From Ancistrus triradiatus (Eukaryota; Chordata; Actinopteri; Siluriformes; Loricariidae): a DNA stretch of 64,000 nucleotides. Under the pieces are notes generated by a model. That model was not told where the DNA came from. It saw only the letters and a list, made by a program, of their open reading frames with translations, and searched no databases. The stretch spans positions 104,654 through 168,653 of the forward strand of contig JAJAGP010001688.1 of NCBI GenBank assembly GCA_025084515.1, read 5' to 3'. Position 1 is the stretch's first letter; every line of letters starts with the position of its first letter. A program made the translations under genes and the position numbers. Shown one piece after another: positions 24,086-33,800 of the stretch.

Positions 24086-25286
24086 GTTACCCTACATGTA
24101 TGTATTAAGAATAATGGGGCTGTAAATAGAAGCGTTTGTTATCCAGTTAAGTTATGATTCTGTACTTCAGGGACACCCTGCAGCACACAGTATGAACAGA
24201 CGTGCCATCGAAACTACCCGTCAGAGAGAGGGCACAGCATCTGAACCAATAGGCTCCAACACTAGGAAAGGACTTCCTGCATTTCGTTCCCGTTTCGTCC
24301 ATTCATACAACAAGAGCCAATGTCCACTGTCTGACATCGAGAGTAGAATACGTGCTGCATCCGTACAGTACCAAAAATGCCTTCGCGGAAATCCGGACAT
24401 GCATTAGAATTTAAAAGTATAGATCAATTTTAACCTTTATCCAGACAAACTTCTCCCTTGCTGCTGTTTCACTGTTCATAAGCGCTCCTTCCGTATTTAC
24501 TCAAATTACACAGAGATAATGAAAGCCTCTTGTTTGATCGTGAATAAAGATAAGGTGTTTCAGTTTAGATACGCCTTTGTTTAGCCATGTTCATAATATA
24601 TAAAGATACCTCGAGACTCTACGTAAGTAACATCGCGGATTTACGTTATTAGCTAGTGGATAACGTAGCTACCTAAAAACAGGGCCTTGCTCGAATTTAG
24701 TTACCGAGTGAGCGTTTATTGCTTACAATTAGTGCAAAACTGTTGAAACAACTAACTGAAGACTTCATAGCGCTTGAAATTTCCTATTTCAATTATAAAT
24801 TTCGCTTTCTTTCTTACACGGACACGCCTGGGCTCCGGCCAATCTCCGATAGCCAGCTGGCAGAGCAATGGCCGCGTCCTAAACCACAAACTAAGCTACC
24901 GAACCTAAGAGCAAATCACCTGAAGGGTCGTTACTATTTTCCCACACCCGTAAGTGAGGATGTGGAGATTTAGGACACCACCAAGCCCAGCTGGTTCCAC
25001 GTAAACAGTACCGAGTGTAGCAGCTTTCGATAAACGTTTGCTTAGCGAGTTAGCGAGCAATGACAGTCAGAATGACAGTTGCTGCCTAGCTTGCCTGCTA
25101 ACTCTATTTAGCTTCGCTAGCTAACAGGCTAACCAGCTAGCTGGCTCCACTTCCCGAGCCCTGTGCAGACTCACAGCTTTGGACAACATACTAAACGGAC
25201 CTATTTCGAGCCGCTTACGCCGCCGCAGAACCACGTACTCACAAAACATGATGTTTATAAATGTTGCTACAACAGAAAGCACTCAC
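24086..25286. other. End of ap1g1 intron 1, next to the promoter
   Basis: The GC content rises toward 25.3 kb. It includes clustered GCTAGC/TAGCTAGC palindromic steps around 25090-25150. No gene or known repeat was recognised. Confidence 0.45.
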
Positions 25287-25385
25287 CAGCCGTAATGAAA
25301 CCAGACGCAACTGGAATCTTCTCTATTTGCGACGGAGGGAGGAAGGACCAGACATTCAAAATGGCGGCGGCCCTAGCCTCAGCAC
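25287..25385 (-). other. ap1g1: ap1g1 non-coding exon 1 (5' UTR), upper end estimated
   Basis: On the minus strand a clear donor (CTG|GTGAGTG) lies at 25287/25286. It is the only good donor near a GC-rich, YY1-bearing promoter upstream of the first coding exon, whose acceptor is at 12456/12457. The intron between would be 12.8 kb. The transcription start cannot be seen; about 25370-25385 is inferred from the usual placement of YY1 sites just inside the 5' UTR. Confidence 0.6.
25357..25372 (-). promoter_or_regulatory. YY1-type element at the ap1g1 promoter
   Basis: On the plus strand the site reads CAAAATGGCGGCGGCC, an exact match to the YY1 consensus AANATGGCGNC. In the sense of ap1g1 it appears as GCCGCCATTTTG, the orientation found just downstream of the start site in many TATA-less housekeeping promoters. 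The exact function here is inferred. Confidence 0.65.
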
Positions 25386-25890
25386 TTCTACTGCAGGCGG
25401 AAGGTTACAGTCAACGATCGCCCAAAATTCAAGGTGGAAGAGTCAGACAAGGATCCGAGTCAGACAAGGATCCGATTCAGACTCCTCTTCTAGGAATCGA
25501 TTCGAAGAGTCGATTCTACGGCATTTTCATGTAGCGCTTTGCGTTAATATTTGAATCTTAAAATCAAGTTTAAAATCAACAATATTTACGCATATTGTCC
25601 TCATATCGAATCTCTAAATTGTCTGGTGAAAATCATGTACAATTACAACGTTCAGCCCAGCAGCTTTATCCGGAGCACCCAAAAGAATGTAGACATTCAT
25701 TCTCTAATTAGTGATCGGGCAGCAAAGTGTTGCATGCGGTTAGTGCAGTCGCCTTTACAGCCCAGCTATGCCCCAGTGTGATACTGACCTCGGACTCTGT
25801 GGAGCTTGCATGTCCTTATAGTGTGTGTGTGGATTACTCTGGGTAAATCTAGTTTCCTCTCCAATTAGGAAACACATTCATTAGGTTATA
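25386..25890. other. ap1g1 upstream region
   Basis: Contains a perfect 17-bp tandem duplication (AGTCAGACAAGGATCCG twice, 25441-25474) and a palindromic GAATCGATTCGAAGAGTCGA stretch at 25495-25514 that looks like the end of a hAT-type repeat. There is no other gene. Confidence 0.5.
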
Positions 25891-25892
25891 TA

Positions 25893-27438
25893 CAGTGGGG
25901 CAAAAAAGTATTTAGTCAGCCACTGATTGTGCAAGTTCTCCGACTTAGAAAGATGAGAGAGGTTATTAATTTTCATCAGGTAAAACTTCAACTATGAGAG
26001 ACAAAATGAGAAAAAAAAAAATCCAGGAAATCACATTGTAGAAGTTTTTAAGAATTTAATTGTAAAATCATGGTGGAAAATAAGTATTTGGTCACCCACA
26101 AACAAGCAAGATTTCTGGCTCTCACAGACCTGTAACTTCTTCTTTAGGAAGGGTCTTCTGTCCTCCACTCATTACCTGCATTAATGGCACCTGTTTGACA
26201 TTGTTATCTGTATAAAAGACACCTGTTCACAGCCTCAAACAGTCAGACTCCAAACTCAACCATGGCCAAGACCAAAGAGCTGTCGAAGGACACTAGGAAG
26301 AAAATAGTAGACCTGCACCAGGCTGGGAAGAGTAAATCTACAATAGGCAAGCAGGTTGGTTGTGAATAAATCAACTGTGGGAGCAATTGTAAGACATACA
26401 AGACCATTGATAATCTCCCTCGATCTGGGGCTCCATGCAAGATCTCATCGCGTGGGGTCAAAATAATCATGAGAACGGTGAGCAAAAGTCCCAGAACTAC
26501 ATGGAGGGACCTGATGAATGACTGCTGAGAGCTGGGACCAAAGAGGATAACAAGGCTACCCATCAGTAACACTACGCCGAGAGGGACTCAGATCCTGTAG
26601 TGCCATACAGTCCAGGCCCGTCTGAAGTTTGCCAGAGAGCATCTGGATGATCCAGAAGAGGATTGGGAGAATATCATGTGGTCAGATGAACCAAAATGGA
26701 ACTTTTTGGTAAAAACTCAACTGGAGGGGAAAAAGGAGCTGAGTCACCATCCCAAGAAACACCATACCTACTGTGAAGCATGGGGTGGAAACCTTCATGC
26801 TTTGGGGCTGTTTTTCTGCAGAGGGGACAGGACGACTGATCTGTGTTAAGGGAAGAATTAACAGGGTTCATGCATTGTAAGATTTTAAGCCAAAAAACCT
26901 CCTTCCATCAGTGAGAGGGGGGGGCATTGAAAGATGGAACGTGGCTGGGTCTTCCAGCCTGACAATGATCCCCAAAACACCGCTCGGGCAACGAAGGAGT
27001 GGCTCCGTAAAAAGCATTTCAAGGTCCTGGAGTGACCTAGCCAGTCTCCAGACCTCAACCCCATAGAAAATGTGTTGGAGGGGAGTAAGTCCGTGTTGCC
27101 GCAAAACATCACTGCTCTAGAGGAGATCTGCATGGAGGAATGGGCCAAAATACCAGCTACAGTGTGTGCCAACTGGTGAAGACTTACAGGAAACGTTTGA
27201 CCTCTGTCATTGCCAAAAAAGTAAAAGTATTGAGTTGAAGCAAATTTATTGACCAAATACTTATTTTCCACCATAATTTACAGTTAAATTCTTTAAAAAT
27301 CCTACAATGTGATTTCCTGGATTTTTTGTCTCTCATAGTTGAAGTGTACCTATGATGAAAATAACAGACCTCTCTCATCTTTCTAAGTAGGAGAACTTGC
27401 ACAATCAGTGGCTGACTAAATACTTTTTTGCCCCACTG
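25893..27438 (+). mobile_element. Nearly full-length Tc1-like transposon, transposase broken
   Basis: It has TA|CAGTGGGGCAAAAAAGTA at the left and the inverted counterpart TACTTTTTTGCCCCACTG|TA at the right. The inverted similarity runs about 90 bp (through TTAGTCAGCCACTGATTGTG). The length of 1546 bp is normal for fish Tc1. The plus-strand transposase starts MAKTKELSKDTRKKIVDLHQ at 26262 and soon meets stops and frameshifts; later blocks (QPDNDPQNTARATKEW-like, SPDLNP-like) are recognisable. It is non-autonomous now. It sits between the ap1g1 and znf821 promoters. Confidence 0.88.
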
Positions 27439-28329
27439 TAGTTGCATTAAATTTGCCCAGTATGAATGCCTCTGACTAGTATCAAAATAACCTTGCTTCT
27501 TTCATGAATAGCCATTGATGCTGATGCAATGTATAAAAAAAATAGTTGTACAAATAATTTCATGTTACCCTTGTTTTTCCTGGTCATAGCTGCAGGTGGG
27601 TATTTTTAAGGGACTCGAAATGGGTTGCTGTTGCAGTGCCAGGGTATGCTCCCCTGTCCAACCTCTCATCACTCAGACACAGCCAGATTTCAACTGCACC
27701 ACCCGAGTGCCACACTCACTCTTAACAGGTTTGTAGTACTAAGTACACAGGCAAGAAAACAGATGAATCAATTTCACTTGACTCTGTATACCAGAATCGA
27801 CTCGGAATTTCTCACAGTCCGGAATTAGAGAGTCGGTTTTTCCCTAATACCTCCCCCACTGAAAGGAGAGGCAGTGCTCGGACAGTGAATGATGTTTGTT
27901 GATAAAATACACATATTGAGATATACTAATCTGAAATAAAAGCGAACGAAACAAAGCAAACAGTATCAACTTTTTTCAATGATCAGTGACTATCAGTATC
28001 GACTTGGTACAGTAACAAAGCCAAAAGCTCTTGCAGCCACTTGTCTAGCAACTCCAGTGTTTTCGTGCTCTGTAATACAAAAACTGTACACGTGTACAAA
28101 CCAAAGCATTGCTCACAGCTTTAACTCACTGCTTGAATGACGTAAATATGCGATATTGCTACGGTTCTAACATTCCACTACGTGTCAGTATTGCGGATGA
28201 GTCAAATGCAAAAGAGTTGTGTTGCGGTCGACACCTCACCTCGTGGCAGGCAGTGATGACGTCAGCTTGTAATGTTGTGCCACTTCTTTACAGTCACTAA
28301 CAGTAGAAGGTGTGTTAGATACCAAGTAT
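27439..28329. other. Intergenic, no recognised gene
   Basis: Contains AATCGACTCGG near 27793 and AGAGAGTCGG near 27828, which resemble the hAT-type palindromic stretch upstream of ap1g1. Otherwise nothing recognised. Confidence 0.4.
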
Positions 28330-29060
28330 TTGATATACACTTACCTACTGTAGTAGGTACACCTCCTTGGTTCTGCACTAGTTGTCCATTTTATCAGTTC
28401 CACTTACCATGTGGATGCACTTTGTAGTTCTACAATTACAGACTGTAGTCCATCTGTTTCTCTACATACTTTGTTATTACCATTTACCCTGTTCTCTAAT
28501 TTTCAGTACCCCACAGGACCAAATACAAATCAGGTACTGTTTGAGTGGTGGACCATTCTCAGCACTGCAGTGACCCTGCTGTGGTGGTGGTGTGTTAGTG
28601 CAGTGTTTTAGAACCTTTTTCCTTTAGAGCCCCCCTTTTACAGCTATTTTCCTTTATTTTCCATTTAGCTCATTTTCTCTTCCTTGTATGTGTAAAATAT
28701 GTTTTAAGTAATGTTATATTTTTTCCCAGTGAGTGTCATTTATTTTTTATTTTTGCCAATTTTATTTTGACAAACTAAGAGCACCTCACAGCAGACAAAG
28801 CCTCACACATCCCCTGTAAATAAACTTCATCGTGACAGTAGAGTAATCACAGACATAAATGTCCAAGTGGATTTATAAGCAGAATTATAGCAAAAAATAA
28901 ATAAATTGATGGACCCCACCATGGTATTAGTGTGTGGTGCTGGTATGATTGGAGTTTTTAAATACTGTGTTCAGTCACTGTGAACTCTATTTGACTCAAC
29001 TACCATAATGCTTCACCTTGTAAATGTATCATAAGAGTCAGTAGCTCAGCAGTTGTCGCC
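28330..29060 (+). repeat. Dispersed repeat (GTTCTCTAATGGTCAGGAC type), copy split by a 325-bp insertion
   Basis: The segment 28330-28600 (ACTTTGTAGTTCTACAATTA, GTGGACCATTCTCAGCACTG) and the segment 28926-29060 (GTGGTGCTGGTATGATTGGA) match successive parts of the copies at 38975-39420 (reverse) and 45240-45550. Between them, 28601-28925 is unrelated AT-rich DNA starting CAGTGTTTTAGAACC, with TTAGTG on both sides. Confidence 0.6.
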
Positions 29061-29284
29061 CAGTTTTCCTTAAATCCTTCACCACTGGACCACCGGTTAT
29101 AAAGCAACAGCCAAGAAAAAAAAAATCCAACACTCTCAATTGGTTCCAAACAACTGATACTTACATTAAACCAAACTTCCTTTAATTTGCACTTTAAAGG
29201 AAGAAAAACTCCCTTAATGTAAATTAAGAGCATTTAGAAACATATATTTACAATCTTATGCAAAATGTTGTAGACACTGGCCAA
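29061..29284. other. Intergenic, no recognised element
   Basis: Short AT-rich stretch. Nothing recognised. Confidence 0.4.
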
Positions 29285-29530
29285 ATGACATAATATTTTA
29301 TTTATTTATTTTAACATCGTATCAGCAGCAATGGCTATTCACGAAAGGAACAAGGTTAAATCGATGCTAGACAGAAACGTTCATACTGGGCCAATTTAGA
29401 GCAACTAATTAACCTAACACGTCTTTGGAATGTAGGAGGAAATTGGAGTACTCAGAGTAAACCCACGTGGACACAGGGAGGGCATTCAAACTCCACACAG
29501 GTGGAGTCTAAGATCGGGATTGATTCAGGA
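29285..29530 (-). repeat. Mermaid-like repeat, reverse
   Basis: Blocks in reverse order: ATCGTATCAGCAGCAATGGC, AATTAACCTAACACGTCTTT, TGGACACAGGGAGGGCATTC and AAACTCCACACAGGTGGAGT. Confidence 0.65.
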
Positions 29531-30419
29531 TTGCCGATGCCACAATATTATTAATTATTTAATGAGTATTTACTCAAAACTTGACTTTCTAAAAGTATTC
29601 TAAAAGTAACTCCAGTGAAGTCAGATTCTCCTTCAAGCATGTTGAAAACCTCAGCAGTGCTTAATGCCTGGTGATATGCTAAACTATATGCTTTTAAAGA
29701 ATGTTATGATGAAAAAATGCCTTATAGTAACTGACAGAACATGGACAAATAGACTGAGAAATGAACGTATTTACCTTTTAAATACATTTGAAAAGGTTCA
29801 TCTATTTTTAGACATATGGGGGAGGAATTGATTGAAAAGTTTGGCCATTGTTTCAGCTAATACCGTAGTGTCTCAGAACTGAAATGTTATCGGTGTGTTC
29901 AAATAATTTAAGCTTACAATTAAAGCTTGTCATACGTCAATGTTTCGTGAAGGTTAATTACTACTTTATGTTTAAAGCTAAAGTTAATAAGCGGTGATAT
30001 TAATTCCATTTCATACAGTAAAGACCACATGCTAATTTGATCGATGGAGGCGGTTGCACAACTTTTGGAAACGTGTCAAACAGTGCCCTCTAGTGGCTAC
30101 ACTTGAATGAATGAATGAATATGGCATTTAACTCCGAATGTATAAAAGTCTGTCTATTTTTTAAATGTTGTTTTATAGATTTTATTTGAATATCAGTACG
30201 TGTTGTATTTCACGTTACAGTATGTAAAGGATTTTGGATCAGTAATGAGCCACTCATTTCACCACGCTTAGGAGATTACTTCGTTGATAGTCTAGTTAGT
30301 ACTGTTTATATTATACTTTTAATTTATGATGTAGGATCAATTGCATTCAGTTTAGTCATTTAATTTTCTGATTTTCCACACAAAACATGCACTGGTTGGA
30401 TGTAGTTTGTGGTAGGCTG
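29531..30419. other. Intergenic, upstream of znf821
   Basis: AT-rich. Contains a short (TGAA)n tract at 30105-30120. Nothing else recognised. Confidence 0.5.
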
Positions 30420-30426
30420 TGATCGG

Positions 30427-30440
30427 CATCCCACAATGCG
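30427..30440 (+). promoter_or_regulatory. ZNF143/THAP11-like promoter motif upstream of znf821
   Basis: CATCCCACAATGCG resembles the TTCCCA(G/C)AATGC core bound by ZNF143/THAP11 in many TATA-less vertebrate promoters. About 35 bp downstream, GAATGGCGGAG (30473-30483) is a partial YY1 match. Together they suggest the znf821 start region at about 30.43-30.5 kb. This is inference only. Confidence 0.4.
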
Positions 30441-30661
30441 TTTCGGCATTTCCTTTAGAAAGAAAAGCCTGTGAATGGCGGAGCTGTGAGTCCGCAGTGC
30501 GCTTGGGGATTTACATCTAAGAGGAAGCTTGCACAGAAGCGTGTGTATCGTTTAGAGGGGCTGTATATTCCGATTATTAACTTCCCACCATGGTCGGATT
30601 AGCAATTAACCGTGAAACGGTTCAGCACACAAACCGGTTCGCCTTTATGCTCTGAAATGCA

Positions 30662-30837
30662 ATGCAGCTGATTGGATTGTCAATCAGTTCTCTCCGATCA
30701 CCGGTCCATCATCTTATTCTTTACTCTCATCAGCCTGTACCAGGTCATCTGAATTATTCGTACCAGAACTGGAGAAGGAACCAGTTACTTCAGACCGAGG
30801 AGGAGACTGGACCTTATTCCATCTGGAGAATGATAAT
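30662..30837 (+). other. znf821: znf821 5' UTR (extent uncertain)
   Basis: A pyrimidine-rich tract ending CTCATCAG|CC at 30733 could be an acceptor, making the coding exon start at 30734. Alternatively, the first exon runs unspliced from about 30.45 kb. Either way an out-of-frame ATG at 30830 precedes the main start. Confidence 0.4.
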
Positions 30838-30874
30838 ATGTCAAGACGAAAACAGACCAACCCATTCAAAGTGA
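30830..30874 (+). promoter_or_regulatory. Short upstream ORF overlapping the znf821 start
   Basis: The ATG at 30830-30832 (A at -3) opens a 14-codon frame ending TGA at 30872-30874. It lies in a different frame from the main ORF and runs past its ATG at 30838. The same frame is open back to another ATG at 30662. Ribosomes using it would miss the main start, so it should dampen translation. The effect is inferred. Confidence 0.6.
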
Positions 30875-30877
30875 ATT
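30838..30877 (+). CDS. znf821: znf821 coding exon 1 (MSRRKQTNPFKVN)
   Basis: The ATG at 30838-30840 has A at -3. It encodes 13 residues plus the T of Trp-14 and ends at AATT|GTAGGT. This donor is preferred over a GT at 30882 because T+GG gives Trp, as in the family (V-x-W). Confidence 0.88.
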
Positions 30878-33800
30878 GTAGGTATCCCAGGTATTGTATA
30901 TATTATATCAATTATTAATCAATAAGAACTCGTTCATACACTTAACTGTTGAGTTGATGTGTTAAACCTTGCTGTAATGTACATCTACATAGCTGCTCTA
31001 ATTTACATCACTACTGTAAAGAACTGTAGGGTAGCATAATGGTTTAAAAGCGGTAATATAAATTGTTAAGGATGAACGCGTTGCGTTTGTTTACGAAGCT
31101 TTACGGTTCTTAGATTACATTTGATGTGTTAGCAAAATTGTTGTTCAAACTTAAATGCATGTATAATGTGTACCTTGGTTCTGGACCAACCCTGACTACA
31201 AAAACAGCAAAGACAAGCATATGTTGTGTTTTGAACACTAGTGTGCTGGTCAAAACCAGTTTTATCAGCAAGACCACTTGAGTTCACCAGCTAAACCGTC
31301 ATGGGTTTCGTCTTGTCTTGGTGTTGACCAGCATCTTAAACACGACATATGTTGGTCTTTTTATTTTAGAAGAGACTGCTTGTATTTATAAAGATGAAAC
31401 CTAAGTCTTGTGCAATGGTATTAGCATTACAAGGGCATCTGCTGCTCAGTAACCAATTGCTCTGAATGACCAGTATAACAGTGGTATAGTACTACGTTAT
31501 AATACTTACAATACTACAGAAACTGTGGTACTAAATGTCCCTATTGTTCCATAAACCTAAAGCTAAGATGTTTGTTTTACAACCATGGCCATACTGACAA
31601 CACGTGACAGAAAGCATGGCTGTTGGTTTATTCTTTGCATACACACACTGCTCATTTACAAGTTGAAAACGTAGTGACTTTATTGTACCACCATTGTTTC
31701 CTGTATTGTTTGACGCCTGATGAAGGCACCACTCATGCGCTGTCAGTGTTTTTGAAAAGAGTGAAGTGACAGCTCAAGGCTGAATTCATTTCTTATGGTG
31801 ATGATGCTTGGAAGAAGTGAAATTATCTGCCAACAAAATGAGATTATGTCACTAGAACAAGTTTCAACATCATATATTTTGAAAAATGGATCAATAGACA
31901 ACATTCCATGCTTTAGTCCTTACTGCAGTGTGAATGTGCTGGTCACAAGCACTAATATTACATTATGGGGCCTGAGAAGCGCAAACTACCTGTGGATTTG
32001 TTATTTTTGACATAAACTGTATCACACTTGTAGTACACTTGTTTCGATTAAAACCAACCCTGCATTGTTTTTCACTGAGACTGGCTTGTCAAGCTCATAG
32101 GCCCATCGTATTATTATAACACGCCGACTATGGGAGCTCTTCCTTCACATCCAGAGCTCATGATTCACATCGGAACCCCTTCATTTTGCCTGTCGTCACT
32201 TGGAGGTGTGGTTTTGTGTGAGCAACATTCTGTGCTCTTGACATTTGGCAAACAAATTCTGTCAAGACCCTGTGTAGTTTCTTGCCAAAGGCGAGCAAGA
32301 TTATTCCATTGTCAGCTGGTGTGTTGTCCATGCGCTCTTTTGCAGTCTTCCAACCCTGAGAGGACACGCAAGTCGTCTTAAGCAAATTGCCAGGCTGGAA
32401 GGTTAGAAGCTAGAATTTAGTTTCGTTTCCAAATACTAACTCCATAGTTCTACCAGTGGTTGGACCTGTGTGGATTCTGACACTTCTGTTAATTAAATCG
32501 TTGGCCAAGCAGAAGATTGACCCAGTAAACGCATATTTGTGTCGTTACACCATTGAAGTGACGCGTGAATAATTTGTTATTCAAGTGTGATGACGTGTGG
32601 TCTTCCTGGAGTGAGGGGCTTAAACACGGTTCGTATTTACATACATACAAGTTGGAGATCTGCAAGTGTACGTCTTCCAGCCTTGCTCTACACTGAGAAG
32701 TTTCACCCGAAAGACAGAGGCCCAGTCACAATTGTTTCCTGCCGGGGTGTTTGCGTCTGTGTTCTGTCCATCTGTATTTACTTTACATGTTAATACTGGT
32801 GACTGGAATTCAAACACGCCCCATTGCTCGGTATTGAAGTTTGGCATTCTCTGTCTCTTTTGTGTTTTTGACCCCACCACCACCACCTTTGGCAGACTCC
32901 AACTCTTATTCTCCCATGTCTGTTGGCTGATGAGTTTGTCTCTTTGTCTGGATTCGGTCAGACACTGCGTCATCTCCTGCCTACTGACACACAGACTTGG
33001 AGATAACATCAGAGTAGCAGAGAGAGCGAGACAGAAGGAGGAGGAGGGAAAGAGGGTAGATAGACAGATGTACAGACAGAGCCTGGCTGCGGGGGGATGG
33101 GTATCTCTCCCATCAATCATTGGCTGGAAGCTGTCGAGCCAGTCTGTTGCGGCAGTTCGTAGTTTAACGTTTAGCCCATCGCTTCTACCCTCCAGATTTG
33201 ACAAGCTCTCAGATGGATTCGAACACTTCAGAAGTAGGGCGAGACACTTTGATGGAGGGAAGAATGCTGTTAAGTGCTACATTTACAAGTTTTGTCACTT
33301 GTCAGATGGTGCTATGCAGAGCGACGTTAGAATTGATACAGCCCCACAAGGTGCAACCCAGAAATTGTGGGTTGAGGGCCTTGCTCAAACTCAACATAGC
33401 AACTTGGCAGTGCTGTGACTTGAACTCCTGACCTTCTGCTCTGTATCTTAACTACCTCACATACACGAGTAGCACTGCTGTTCGTGAGGTGACTTTACTG
33501 TGGAGACTGTGCAGTTACTTAAATAGTAATTGATTAGTAATAAATGGAAATTCCACTGTGCTCAAACATGCTGCCCACTTGCCCTGAATGGATAGTGATG
33601 GAAAGTGTGTGAAAAACCACAAAACATTGTGTAGACATGTATTGGCACGCTCTTGAATGTGCTCAATGTGAAAGAGGCATTTCTTGAGGGAAGTTAAGCG
33701 CTATTATATAATAAAATCTAATTAGGCTTTGGCAAAGAGCCTCATGTCTCAATAATAAATTTTTTTCCAGGTCTATGATAACAGAAAGAAAAGATGTGGG

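Noticed and set aside
32666..33418. 250-codon plus-strand open frame, the longest in the window
   Set aside because: It lies inside znf821 intron 1, its last 50 codons run through a reverse SINE, the opposite strand is also open over 190 codons, and the product has no domain-like pattern. Most likely a chance frame in G+C-richer DNA.
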